A stretch of DNA of 64,000 nucleotides from Membranipora membranacea. Lineage: Eukaryota; Bryozoa; Gymnolaemata; Cheilostomatida; Membraniporidae. Both the position numbers and the translations under genes were made by a program. The notes under the pieces are model-generated. The model did not search any database. It was not told the DNA's origin and saw only the letters and a program-made list of their open reading frames with translations. Positions 38,554 to 51,014 of the stretch are shown one piece after another (the stretch's first letter is position 1; every line of letters begins with the position of its first letter). The stretch is from NCBI GenBank assembly GCA_914767715.1, contig OU612073.1:25172001-25236000 (forward strand), written 5' to 3'.

Positions 38554-38797
38554 CGCTGCACCTATACAAATAGAACTCAGTCTATCTAATATATTAGTAA
38601 ACATTATTTGGTCCATATTGCCATGGATGTGGTCTTTATTTATAAAAAATCCTATCAACAAATCATACTATGTATCTACCATATTTCTAAGGCTTCAGAC
38701 AGGCTTTGAACTTTTTGGAAAGCAGCATTTCAGCGCAGAAATGAAGATACAATCCTGTTTTTCATTCTAATAATATTTGTTTTGATATTGTCCTTCC

Positions 38798-38836
38798 TTG
38801 AGTTGTCTCCTCAGATATTGAGAGAGGACAACTCAA
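38798..38836 (+). promoter_or_regulatory. strong 3'-UTR hairpin upstream of the SECIS
   Basis: TTGAGTTGTC and GACAACTCAA form a perfect 10-bp stem, extended by CTC/GAG pairs around a loop. It lacks the ATGA/TGAT quartet, so it is not itself a SECIS. Role unknown. Confidence 0.6.
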
Positions 38837-38879
38837 CTGGGTCACTATTGAAAAGACTGAATGATGTTAACTATGGGCT

Positions 38880-38945
38880 ACATGGTCTCATGATTAGATA
38901 ATACTAAGCTGTTTATTCAGTGTATTATCTCTGATAGCTAATGCC
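38880..38945 (+). promoter_or_regulatory. SECIS element (form II-like)
   Basis: All SECIS landmarks are present: ATGA at 38890-38893; a 9-bp helix AGATAATAC (38896-38904) with GTATTATCT (38922-38930); unpaired AA at 38906-38907 at the top of the helix, 12 nt after ATGA; a small extra CTG/CAG apical stem; and TGAT at 38932-38935 opposite ATGA to form the non-canonical G-A pairs. The basal helix is weaker by eye. The element would recruit SBP2 to decode the TGA at 37218. A candidate poly(A) signal AATAAA follows at 39193-39198, which keeps the SECIS within the 3' UTR. Confidence 0.8.
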
Positions 38946-40348
38946 ACAAGCCCCAGCTTAACATCTCACTGCAATTTTTTCTTCTAGCACTCAAAGTGTG
39001 ACCAATCAGTATATTTAAGTAACAAATCATAATCATGCGCTGTCTTTAGCTGAGAAATAGATTATACTTTTCAGTGTTGTCTACAAAAGTTGTAGGTCTG
39101 TTGTAATTTGGATGAGACAAGAATTAAGATATTTTAACTTCTTCCTGATTTGAAGTCTGCAGAACAGTTTATGATCAAAACTATGATGCTGGAATAAAAC
39201 CCTATCACAGTTAAAACTGAAAAGTCGTATCTAATAATATGTGAAAGACGCAGTTACATCTAATTAATATACTGGGCAACAGCCTAGGAATTTGGCTACG
39301 GAATTGGTAGAAATTAAATAACAAAATATATTATTTGCTATCACGAACTCATTAAACACTAACATTAAATCAAAACTGATTTCATTTTCAACACCTCAAC
39401 AGTGGAGGGGAGAACAACTTCCAATAAGCTTGACTATTATTGTTGCTGGTCCTATGCAAATAAAACGCTAGGGAAGGCTACTTGATTGGTTGTTTGGTGG
39501 GAATCTTCTTTTTTTATCTATACATTTTTCTGATACAATAGTCTGCTTGGTTGAAAATGGCTCATAGATTTGATGATGTAACAACTTACTGCTCAGAGAT
39601 CACTGGAAGCTAAGAAATGTTGGGTTAATTCATGTCTGCCGAGTTCTCGAGGTTTGTCAATCGTTATTCTAAATTCAATATGAATGTTTTGAAGCGGAAA
39701 AATAAAGAGAGTGAAAGTTGGACCAGTACTCACCGAATACAACACCCAGAGAGGGGAGACAAATTTGAGACGACACGAAATTGAAACTTTGAATTCCGGG
39801 CAATCCTATCAACCTGATTGTGAAAAAATATGTTAGTACCGCCTTATAATAAAACTTTGAGTGAGAAGATACTAATTGGCTCATAACATGATATAAGTTT
39901 GTTGATGAAGTTGATCTGAGCTGAGATTTTATGTTGAGTCATGTGAGTGGACGGGTATTTGTGATATTCACTTCTAGATTTCATTTCTTCAATTCCTTCT
40001 CATAACCTTTCCTATATATAATATGTAAGCATTCTCGGATGAGAAGTCATAAATTAAACAAACAAACAAACAAACAAACAATGATAATGACAATTTTAGT
40101 GACGAAATTCATCATAACAGGAGGGCAGAAATTGATATAAATGACTATCTGTATACCGGAATTATTCCCTAAACTACGAGTTTCAATGGTGCATGTTCTG
40201 AATCAAAAATCGATTTTAACCTATTATAAGCAGTTTTCAAAATAACCCTCCTTTTTCTTATGCGACGTGGGTTACAAATATCATGCGGGAGAGAGGACAA
40301 CTCAGAATAGGGGCTAAAAAAACTGTCTATATAATTGATTAAAAGGTT

Positions 40349-40589
40349 GATTAAAATCCGATGTCTTATCACTCGCCCATCCCGAGGCATGGGCAGCGAA
40401 ATATTATTGCCTTATTGGTGAGGCTGCAATATCTGCGCCAATTTTCTCTCTGTTTGCAGGCAGACCGGAGCACACCTGGGGGACCAACCAATCCCCAGTA
40501 GAAGATGGACTGCAGTGGGATTTGAGCCCACGACCTTCAACACTTGCGTGTTGAAGTACGGCGCTCTAACCAACTGAGCCACCTCCTAC
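40349..40589 (-). mobile_element. tRNA-derived SINE, copy 1
   Basis: On the minus strand the head reads GTAGGAGGTGGCTCAGTTGG with a pol III A box, then a hairpin CTTCAACAC-GCAA-GTGTTGAAG, then a decayed B box (GGGCTCAAATCC, near 40518-40528). A non-tRNA body follows and ends GGATTTTAATC. It is 85-90% alike to the copy at 50472 but carries about 27 extra bases after the head. Confidence 0.85.
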
Positions 40590-41164
40590 TTTGAAGGTAG
40601 ACTAGCTTTTCAATTTCAATACCACATAGCTCCTGATACTTTTTTGGTTCTAATTTTTATGATAATTTTGTATTCACTTTATTGTAAAACACACAACTTT
40701 TCAATGCTTGGAATGTGCTATAAATTTATTTATCAATGTATTGTCATAATAGTTATGTAAATCAATGTTAAACATATAGTATGCTAGAGTTACGCAAAGA
40801 GGTATTTCTATAAATAAGTGATACAAAAAGATTTCCAAACAGGCATCATTGCTAGCTTAATTCATTGATTGCGCTCCCTGTGTAAAACAACATCTTCTCT
40901 TTCAATCAGGTTCAAGTAGGTAGCGCAGTATCGTGATGAAATTCAGTTGCTAAACAAAGGAGTGTGAAACTGACGTTGCAGGGACAGAACAAAATTGTAT
41001 CACATCTTATTCTCCATATTTTATACTATCATGAGAGCAATTTCCAGCTTTAGAATCCAACTATTGAGGAAGTTATATTCTCTCAAACTTTGGAATATAG
41101 AGAATAAGATGTAGTACAAAATAGCAGCGTCAAATCTTGAGGTGAATGAAAGAATCACTATGAA

Positions 41165-41350
41165 AATGACCCAGAATGAAAATGACCTGGAATGAAAATG
41201 AACGACATAATGAAAATGACCCGAGGTCAGGGTCATCTCAAGCTGTCCGACTCATTCCGATATTGGTAGGTTGAAAAAAGTCTATAACCGGAAATGAAAA
41301 TGACCCAACCAATCGGACACCTACATGAAAATGACCCAACCAATCACTAT
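41165..41350. repeat. degenerate ATGAAAATGACC repeat
   Basis: The core GAAAATGACC recurs about seven times with irregular spacing on the plus strand, with AACCAATC spacers at the right end. It abuts the 125-bp inverted-duplication arm. Confidence 0.65.
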
Positions 41351-41472
41351 CTCTGATCAGTTGAAAATTATGATGAATTCAATCCGAGTATGCCCCTTTA
41401 TGAATGGAGTGAATTGACGTAACGCTATACAATCATGATCGTATTGTGTGTAATTGTTGCAAATTCTAAGTG
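41348..41472 (+). repeat. left arm of a 125-bp inverted duplication
   Basis: From CTATCTCTGATCAGTTG to AAATTCTAAGTG; the reverse complement occurs at 46366-46491 with roughly 90% identity. Two further inverted matches follow: 41937-41990 with 46155-46212, and 41975-42040 with 45355-45425. Confidence 0.8.
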
Positions 41473-43174
41473 ATAATACACTTCTGATCTCTGTTTGGCA
41501 GCCAATGGAGCACAGAAAAATGTATGTACATACATAAACTCCTTATTTGTAATTCAAAACCCCTTGTTCTGCTCAAATGTGCATTCTAAATTGTAGTTGT
41601 GCATCTCCAACAAGAAATAAGACAACTAACAGAATTGCTTGTGATCTGAAAAAAGCTGATTTTGTGAGCAGTTGTGTGCTCCTACCTCTTGGTTGGTGTT
41701 TCAATTGTACAGATACTCAGAGTGCGCATGTGCAATAATGATGACCTTTGGACTTTAGCTTGTTATTTTCTAGCAGCCCAGCTTAACCCTTTTACTACCA
41801 TAACCGGATACATTAACAGAAATCCAAGCTAGAGACACTCTGAACATTATCATATAATTTTAACTCATTTTCAGACACAATTAACCTGTTTTTTACTACC
41901 CACATAATTATTTAGATTTTCTTCTCCTTTTGTAACAGATGATTCTCAACGGTACATTTAAGATGGGTTATGTCTCAAAAACCAATTCAGACAAAATTTA
42001 CTATACTTTCATCAACTTAAATCACTGAAGTCAAGACAACATCACTCTAGATGCCTAGCTGGCAGAAGAGTCGTGCCTTGGACATAGGTTTAGCCTACAT
42101 AATAGAATAACATTTTTCCATTTTACCATCCCGTGGGTAGGGCCGTCAGGTTAAGAGCAGTAACCGTTACCCATCCTACATTGTTGTATTGACCTTGTTC
42201 AGTGCTTGGTCAGTTTCAGGTCCCGTATAGTACAGGGAATAAAGCTGTTAGAAAAGTAATTGCAAGTCATCAAGATGGATGGAGGTTCATTTGGAGACTA
42301 ATTGATTCATAATCTCATCGTAGGATGCACAGAGGGAAAGCACATGTCTATTGCAGTAATAATCAGGCATACAGTTACAGGATAAAAAAAACGCACCACA
42401 TTTTGATCAAAATTGGCCATATAATAGCTTCATCAGTCTAGAACTGAGCCTCAAGTAGGAAATTCAATCAATTACACTTTTGGTCATTTTTGGGTTCATT
42501 ACACCAAGAAGATTTGTTTTTTTTGCTGCCGAAAAATTATAATTCCTGTTGTGCACAAGGGATGGTAATGGAAAAACCTGGGGCACTCACTGAATGATCG
42601 AAAGATGTATGACTCGCTATCCAGTTTAATGTCCCAACTATCTTTTCATCTTCCTTACACCGTTGATGGAAGGGTTATGGCATCACTGTTGGTTCCGAAT
42701 AATCACAAAAGAGTTTATTTGAAAAGATAGGATATCTAAGGCCTCGAATAACGCCAGGTAGTTTTCTCAGACCACAACCACTATATTTTATCTTCTGATG
42801 TTGGATCCCCGCCACAGAAATTCCACAAATATTGTAGCAAACATTACGCCTCTCCTCCTGACAGAATAACACCCTTGTGTCACGAATCTCAAGGCATGGA
42901 CATCTTTGTGCCCCAGAAGCAGTACTGACGCAGAGACTCGCATCCCTGATTGACAAGCAACTCCATGATATTGAAGATGAACAGATTGAAAAAGAGGTGT
43001 AAAAGGCACAGTAGCCTTATTTAGTAAAGTAAGTAAGTAAATAAAGGTTAATTGTATCACCTGCGGGCAAGTGGTAAAAAATGATGAGGAAACAGCATCC
43101 GGAGTATGTCCACAGAATTTTTACTGATGAGGATAACAGTCAAGAGGAATAGCCCAACAGATTTTTGGCATATT

Positions 43175-44960
43175 TGACTGGCAGGCAAGGCAGAAGTTCA
43201 AAATAAACAATTCACCTCAGTATTCTCACATCCTTTAGACCCCATCCCATACCAATACCTCACACTCGCCTCCAAGATGCCTGAAAAAATCATTGCCCCT
43301 TAGGGCGTACAGAAACACCTAATATCCCTGAAAGTCAAATAGGCATCCGGACAAGATGGTATTAGTACCAGAGTTCTCAAAAGAATGGCGGTCAGGTCTC
43401 CAGCCCTCAACCACCTTCCCTGAGGGCAAGCAACTCCTGGTAAATCCTTTTTCAGATTCAGGTAACTCTGATTGCTGTTTTCTGGTTGACAAGCTAGTTC
43501 AATGTTCCAAGTTGTCTTATTCATAGAAGACTTCTTGTCTGGAAGAAAGCAGAGAGCGTTGGGTGATAGTGACGAATCATCAATGGCCGATGTGATATCA
43601 GTAGTAGGATCAGTCATAGAATCTACTCTGTTCCAGTATTACATCAATGACTTACCTGAAAACACTCAATGCATAGTCCGCTTATTTTCAGATGACATCA
43701 GGGCTGTGTCCATGGGTCTTGAAGTGGTAGGGCCAGGCAAGATGGGCGCGGGAGGGGTGCTTCAGCGCCTTCCCGCCAGAGGGTAAGGGGGACCTCCCCC
43801 AGGAAACTATCAAAAATCAAAGGCAGTTTTGAGACATTCCAGTCCTTTTTGAGAAGAAAATTGACAAGAATTTGGCCACAGGGATCTAAGGGTTACAGGG
43901 AGGGACATCATTTAATCTCTACTGTGATCGATACTTAGAACTGAAAAGGAATCAGTGAACATTTATTATATAGTGTTGACCAATTTAGACCATGCAATGT
44001 TCTGAGGCTGTTTGTTTAAGTTTTGCCCAAAGTATGTTTTAGAGCGGGCCATGGCGCTGAAGGATAGCTCACATGTATCAGTTCTTGATGTATTGATGAA
44101 CTCTAAACCTCATAGCAAGCTGTTATAAAACAGCTTCATTGGTGCTTTATTCCTTCATTATCCATACATATAACGCAAGGGGCCCCCTGATCACCTGTTA
44201 TTGATAATCATAAATAGAGTCATTGTGTATTTAAAACACTTATGGCAATTTTAATAGTTTTTTTCAAAATTGATGGGGTGGTAGTGGTAGGATGGTAGAG
44301 CCATGGCCCCCTGGCCCATCATATGAATACACTACTGGAAGACATAATGGTATAAAATACAACCCAAAACCAGGACTTGCAGGATGTTCTTCAACCCCCC
44401 CCCCAAGCTTGTTGAAAGATTTGACTTTGAGATCGACCACATGAGAAGGCAACTCTTGACTTTCTCAAGGCATCATTGGCCACACTCAGCGCCACTGTAA
44501 CAACACCACACTAAAATACTTAGAGCTCAAAGGTGTCAAATATCTAGGAGTTACCTTTAACAGCAAGTTAACCTGGCGAACTCACATAATCAACATCACT
44601 TCCAAAACTAACAGCACATTAAGGTTTAATAGGTGCGACGTCCTGACCATCTCCAAAGCTGTGAAAAAGACACATACAGCCAACCAGTAAGACCGGTGCT
44701 GGAGTGCATTGGCCGCATGAAACTGTGTGAATGATGGTCTGGCCAACAGGCTTGAAGCTGTGCAAAGGAGGGCTGCAAGTCTTTTCTTCATAATGAGACG
44801 GAATAACAAAAAAACAAACACCAATGGTCTTTAGAACTCCAAAACTTCCCCAGCTCTTGGACGCAGATGTGACCGCAGACTCAAAGTGTTTAGCCATTAC
44901 CACGACGACAATGCTAAAGTACTAAGTAAGAACATCTCTCAAGATCAGCACACCTCAGCA
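43175..44960 (+). mobile_element. decayed LINE reverse transcriptase, plus strand
   Basis: Broken frames carry reverse-transcriptase pieces in the right order: ASGQDGIS and RVLKRM near 43335-43390, FLSGRKQRALG near 43530, YYINDLPENTQCIVRLFSDD near 43640-43700 (the catalytic FADD box as FSDD), and VKYLGVTFNSKLTWRTHI near 44535-44590. Several stops and frameshifts; inactive. Jockey/CR1/L2-like by general form. Confidence 0.75.
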
Positions 44961-45599
44961 AGGCGTCATTCTCATGAATATTTGCCTACTACCTCCCCCA
45001 AGTGTGCCTCCCATAGTAATCGTTAGGCTTTTCAAATTTATTTACAGGAATTGACTTGGACTGATTAACAGAGTATGACTTATAGGTTCCTTCAAGTCCA
45101 AGCTGGATAGGCTGGAGTTTGTAACCTGGTAACTAAACAGAGCTAGCAACTTTATTAACTCATGGTTTAGGTTGAGTGTATTTGTCTGACGTTTATATCT
45201 AACTGTTTTACTGTCCTACATAATGTGTTAATTAGAATAGACCAAAGGCAAGCAAAATTGTATCATAGTATCTGTGGCAGCTCATTCATCTGCTTGTGTT
45301 CACCGATAGAATGGAATCTTTCCTGTGCATCCCCAATTTGCATCCCCATATTGTCTTGATTTCAGTGATTAAAATTGATGAAAGTATAGCTCAATCACAC
45401 AAATTTGTCTGAATTGGTTGTATGTATGTTTGTATTTTTGTTCCTCCTAAAATCAACAGTGCGATGTACCGGAGTGAATTCCACTAGAAAAAAAAATTAA
45501 GTCAGTAAAATACACAGCAGTAAAATATAAAATGATAAAAATGGTTACTAAAAATTATATTAAAAATTAGAGTATTTATAAAAAAAAAGTGTTTTGTAG

Positions 45600-46212
45600 C
45601 TTTTCAGCCCGACAGCGGGGCATCTGGTTGGCAAGTGACACCCGAGTCTGTCACCCACTCTTCCTTATTATCAGCTTGTTGAGTGGGTGTCCCTCATCAT
45701 TAAATATATTGGACATGGCGTTATGTGACAGGTGAGCTATAAACTCTGTGATGTTTGGCAGCTGATAATGGCGTGCAACATCTTCATGGAGCATATCACT
45801 GTTGATGACTTTCATCGCTCGCTTTTCTACCTGTATCACCTTCTCCAGAGACCGCTCGGTAATAAGTGAACCCCACATTGGGCATGCATAAGTGAGCACG
45901 GACCGAATGTTGGTGTGTAGTATAGTCTGAGGCCTTGTGCGTTCAGCCCTAGTGTTTTCAGTTCTAGCTAGCTAGGCGGTCACATATGTCATCAATGTGG
46001 TCGGAGAAAGTTATCCTCTGATCAACTGTGATGCCTAGTAACTTAGCATTTGAGGATACTTCAGATTTTGCCCGTCCATGGTGAAAGTGGGGATGTACTT
46101 AGGGTCTGATAAACTTAGGTGCAAGATCTTAGTCTTAGAGGCGTTTATCAGCATGTTGTTGTCTCTGGTTTTCGAGACATTACACATCGTAAATGCACCG
46201 TTGAGAATCATC
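45600..46212 (-). mobile_element. decayed LINE reverse transcriptase C-terminal part, minus strand
   Basis: Reading leftwards: INASKTKILHLSLSDPKY, LLGITVDQRITFSDHIDDI, then LTYACPMWGSLITERSLEKV and the conserved post-RT tail, with a frameshift between. It points opposite to the plus-strand LINE next to it and is a different family copy from the element at 53.9-55.5 kb. Confidence 0.75.
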
Positions 46213-46365
46213 TGTTACGAATAGAAAACGAAACATAAATAATGATATATATAGTAAAAAAACAGGTTATTTGTGTCTGAATAATGAGTTAGAATTATAT
46301 GATATCGTTTAGAATGTCTCAAGCTTGGATTTCTGTTAATGTAGACCTTTTTTAAAACAGCTAAA

Positions 46366-46491
46366 CACTTAGAATTTGCAACAGTTACACACAATACGAT
46401 CATGATTGTATAGAGTTACGTCATTTCACTCTATTCATAAAGGGGCATACTCGGATCGAATTCATTATAATTTCCAACTGATCAGAGATAG
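46366..46491 (-). repeat. right arm of the 125-bp inverted duplication
   Basis: Reverse complement of 41348-41472. Lies just upstream (in element orientation) of the minus-strand LINE fragment, as the left arm lies upstream of plus-strand matching sequence, so the arms may be part of one LINE family in opposite orientations. Confidence 0.8.
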
Positions 46492-47750
46492 CTGAATAAA
46501 TTTTTCAATTATCATTCTCTAGACATTTATAAAAAATTTCTGCTGGTTCAGTTTATCTGACAAGCCCATTGATAATTGAAAAAAAAACTTTCAAGATGAC
46601 AAACACAAAAAATTAATGTAATGTCATGACGTTGCGCTATTGGCAGCACATCAACAATCTGGGTAAATGATTTTTAATTTCTATGCAAAGCTAATGGTAT
46701 CAGGAAACTATATCCAGAGTATTAGCTCTAAATATTGAAAACTTTTATCACAAGTTAAAGATATGTCCCCCTTGATTAACATGAGTGAAATACCATAAAA
46801 CCCCCCTTGTGATTTCTTTCTGAGGGTGGAATACAAAAATATAACACTTATACTAAATAATGTATGAAACTCAGCTTTTACACTTTCAACATGGATTTTG
46901 ACCCGGGATCCCCGACTAATATTGTCAGTTTCGGTGTTTTGACATAATCGGTGTGTTTATGCTGTTGAGCAGCCAGGGAGGCTGCCAACTCTTCATTGCA
47001 ACAATGTTCGCCCCCAGCCCTCTCATGCTTGACCTCTAAGCCAAACCAGTGCAGCGAGGTTCATTAACACACAGGGGTGGCTTCATGCTTTGGTCGGCCA
47101 TGAGGAGGTTGTACTAGAGAGGGTCTCAAAGCAGTACTTGACTCATGTGTGTTTTGCAGTGGTACGTGCACCACTGTATGTTTTATCTATGTTGTCCATT
47201 GTAGAAATTCTAACAATTTATTGGTGATGGTGTTCATTTGTTTGTTGATTCTGCACCAGCTTTAACAACATCTAGCATTATGGCAAGTACCCTGTCTGCC
47301 AAACAACATATACCAGTGGCATTGATCGTCACTTTCAGTTATAATTGCGTGAAGCGCACTCATATTTTTCCCATAATCTTTTGCATTATAAGATAGAAAA
47401 CAATATGTCTCACTGACTTTGTTTACTGACGAATGGCTAAATACTACTAATCATAGCGCTACCTTGACATATGGTAGCAAACTTTGTTAAAATCTTTTCC
47501 AGTATCCAATTATTGATTGGGTTGATAGTGAGTTATGCGATGTGATGTTGATGGTGATTATGATTGTTGGGTATTGCATTGGAGAAGACTACCTCTGAAA
47601 AGTTACTGTACATTTAGTTTAAATTTTAAATGTCAGATAGTAAAGTTTAACATTGATATTTCGGTGAAGTTTCTATCATCTTCAAACCTCTCTTTGTTAG
47701 ACACAGCATTTCTCTGAAGTTTCACATCTATGCCCATGGTACGACCATAG

Positions 47751-47799
47751 GGAGAAGAGCTACTGGTCTACCATCATGGTAGATCAGTAGCTCCTCTCC
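47751..47799. repeat. foldback with about 23-bp arms
   Basis: GGAGAAGAGCTACTGGTCTA and its near complement around a CCATCATGG centre. GAAGTTTC direct repeats occur nearby (47715-47722 and 47804-47811) but are not tightly adjacent. Confidence 0.65.
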
Positions 47800-50471
47800 A
47801 AAGCGAAGTTTCCTGCAGTTTCCTTCCATTTATCTTGCTTTGCCCTTTAAAAACCACTCTTGAAAGAAAATCAAATTGAAAATTGCATATTATTGCTACT
47901 CTAATGTATGATGCCATGCGATCTCACAGTAGAATAATGTGATAAGTGAATTTCAGTGGACTTGGTATTTAGTTCAGTGTCAATATGTCCTGAGCTCTCA
48001 GAATACAGTCTGAGCTCTCAGATTAAGTATAGAACACAAAACGGTTATAAGATATATTATGATATAAGAGATTTATATTATAATTATCTGTGAGAAACCC
48101 GATTTAGTTTTTGATCACCTGTCAAATCATGCCACCTCTATAAGAGAGTATGTAAGATTTATTTTGTTTCACCCTGTTGGGAAAAGAGACATGAAAACAT
48201 AGTTATAATATACATGAATACATATATACGATTTTTATTTGATTAAAAACCATCACACTAAAAGCTGCCTGAATTAAAATGTTTACATTGTGTCATTGTT
48301 ATTCTACATTTAACAATGTGCATAACAAAATTGTTACTGTAGGCTCCGTCACAGCTCTTGACTGTAGGTCATATGGACTGCACTTTGCATGGTTGAAGGT
48401 GATCTCTTGCCCTGCGCCATTGTTACTTGTCGCTTTTTGAAATGTTTTACTGACTTTTTGTACAGTTTATAAGGAGTTGGTGTGTCACCATACAGATTAC
48501 TTTGAACATGAGAGATTAAGATCATTGGCAGGTCTGATAAAAGTTAGAACTTTAGTAAATTTGAATTGCATTAAGGGCGTTACTGAGTTGAGTGAGATGA
48601 GTGAATAAATGTACAGGTTTTACCAACAGGAAGATGATCTCAGTTGCTGGGTTATAGAGATATAGACATCCACTATATATCCCTGAAAAGAGTACGTGAC
48701 CAGCCAACAGCAGTAACATTAATTTATGGTATATCAAGAGCTGCCCTCACCATTATATCGGTCTTGGCTGCTCAGTCTACAGTTGTGGGTTTCTCTTTTC
48801 TCATACCCTGATTTCTTGGTCATTGCCTTAGTTTTTGACTCTGTTGGTCAGTTATATAGTTAGATTTTATTGATTAGCATTACCACTTGTTGGATATTGT
48901 GTACATGTAGTTTGGGGTTTTGTGTTTTGTATAGGAGTTTACTCCCCTTTGCTTAAGGGAAGACAATCTGTTTACAGCGGCCATGTTTTGTCCTTGCTCT
49001 TTGTTCCTCCAAGAGACATGTTGTGTTATTATCATACTCAGAATATATTATTTTAAATAACCGAAGTTAACATCAATTGTTTCATTGTCAGCGGCAATAT
49101 TATTATTTGGTCTAATTTCATACCAGAAATGCAAAAATAAATAGGTGTAAAAGTAAAGATTCAAAATAGCCGGGCCGGGGCTTTATTGCCCGTCGGGCTG
49201 CCAGGGTAGCTTCTGCCCTTATGCCTGCCTTGGCGTCAGCCTTGGCGTGGTATCTCTGTTGACATAAACAAAACTTCAGAAGATCTCTTCAACCAGAACA
49301 CGAACATTCTCTCAGTAATTCTAAACCATATAAACCTTCGAATATTCACAATAATTATAATATTTCACACTTCATATTTATATTCGACATTTTTATCCAT
49401 GAGTGGTACTCAAACTACAAACACAAAAATATTTTTCATGGATTTTCTATGGAACATTCAACCAGAATCGAACTTTACCTGTATAAAACATCACAACTAG
49501 AATATAAGCTAATATTAGAACTTCTAGTCATCTCACTCTCACATGCACCAAACTCTCTTAATACTAAACTATTCTACTCATTATACGGCATGTAAATGTG
49601 CCGAAATATGACCACGACATCAGGTGCTATGGGCTTTATTCCCACCAAAAAAAGGTTGGGTACCTCTATGTCCTAGTCTAAAATGGCGATGGGCTAAGCC
49701 CGTGGGCATTCAATTGTCAAAATCACGAAGCCAGCCTTTTCATATTTTCATATAGCCCTGTCATTCCAAAAAAAAAAAAAAAAAAAAATTATATATTATA
49801 TAAATATATATTTACATATACATATAATCAGTTGAGCCGTATCTGCCAGATAATCGAACAAACCACCTCAGGTGCTCCACCCATCATCTCGTCATCTCAC
49901 ACCACCAGCATAATAACACATTAGAATTCTCACATATATTTCAAAATAGCCAAGAAGAACATTTTATTATATATTTTTTGTTATTGAATATCACATTCTA
50001 TGTACACATTTGCCTTCAAAATAGGCCTTTTTTAGTTCCTTCGTGTAATTTTGAGGTTCAATATTACATGAAATAAAAGATTTAACTAACTAACTAACTA
50101 ATAGCATAAAAACTGTCGGTTATGGAAATAAGGATAAGAGTAAATATAAAGCAAAGGACACCGTCATTAACTGTCAACAGGACATCGTACCCCATTATAT
50201 TACATAGAAACTTAGAAAATACGGAGGTTATGATGATGTTGGACCAGCCATCAGATGTGCCGTGATTAAGATGTTTTGCGTATACAACAGAAAAGATAAT
50301 TGATTAAGAGAGCACAACCGAGTTAGATGGCACAAGTATGCGTAAGATAAAGGTAAGCATCATACAAGGATTTGATCAGCAAGACTTTAGTCTGGCAAGG
50401 CAGAAATGTTGCTTGTATGAGACGGGCAGGAAAGACACCTTCTGAATAGAATAGCTATTATTAAAAAAAAT

Positions 50472-50685
50472 GATTAAAATCCGATGTCATATCACTCGCC
50501 CATCCCGAGGCATGGGCGGCGAAATATTATTGCCTTATTGGCGAGGCCGCAATATCTGCGCCAATTTGCTCTCTGTTTGCAGGCAGGTCCCCAGTAGAAG
50601 ATGGACTGCAGTGGGATTCGAACCCACGACCTTCAACACTTGCGCGTTGAAGTCCGGCGCTCTAACCAACTGAGCCACCTCCTAC
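50472..50685 (-). mobile_element. tRNA-derived SINE, copy 2 (intact pol III boxes)
   Basis: Same layout as the copy at 40349: A box TGGCTCAGTTGG, hairpin, perfect T-arm GTGGG-TTCGAAT-CCCAC with canonical B box GGTTCGAATCC (50614-50624), body, and end GGATTTTAATC followed by a T-run (TTTTTTTT) that could end pol III transcription. The extended anticodon-arm hairpin and unpaired acceptor ends exclude a real tRNA. Confidence 0.88.
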
Positions 50686-51014
50686 TCCTATCTCCTGTTT
50701 ATATATGCACATTTATTATATATAGACACTGGAGGGATTAAGTCCTACGATAAGTCATATCAATGTAGGTGAGCATTTCTGGATTGTCCTCAATACCGAA
50801 AATATTCATAGATCCAAGTTCCTATAATTAGTGTTTCCTGGTTACTGTAAGTAGAGAAATACATCATTATCAGCTGAACATTTAGTTTTTAACTTTAGGG
50901 CAGAGCTCGACTTCTATAGTTTCAGTGTAGGGTATTCACAGCCCTCATTTTTACATGTGGCAGTCACATATTCACATATACAGTATACCTTAAACGAATA
51001 ACAAGTGTGACACT

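Larger units (their letters stand above)
38946..51014. other. 12-kb region without a supported host gene
   Basis: After the selenoprotein 3' UTR this stretch holds two SINE copies, opposed LINE fragments, a 125-bp inverted duplication, a degenerate ATGAAAATGACC repeat, a foldback at 47751-47799 and an A-run near 49770-49789. The many 60-90-codon open frames show no domain, no splice partners and no sign of coding. 47-50.4 kb looks empty apart from simple AT-rich sequence. Confidence 0.6.

Noticed and set aside
38730-38790. Other ATGA-containing stretches in the 3' UTR as SECIS (near 38741 and 38862)
   Set aside because: They lack a convincing helix between ATGA and a following TGA; the 38890-38935 structure fits all landmarks.
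40490-40589. Functional tRNA gene (also at 50600-50685)
   Set aside because: A and B boxes and the T-arm fit, but acceptor ends do not pair and the anticodon arm is a long GCAA-capped hairpin; both copies continue into a shared non-tRNA body, so SINE.
43502-43786. Host gene with a 94-codon plus-strand frame
   Set aside because: It contains a decayed RT catalytic region (LFSDD) and belongs to a LINE relic.
41348-46491. Large terminal-inverted-repeat DNA transposon
   Set aside because: Arms are internal-looking, other inverted matches are out of order, no target duplication or transposase is visible; LINE copies in opposite orientation explain it better.
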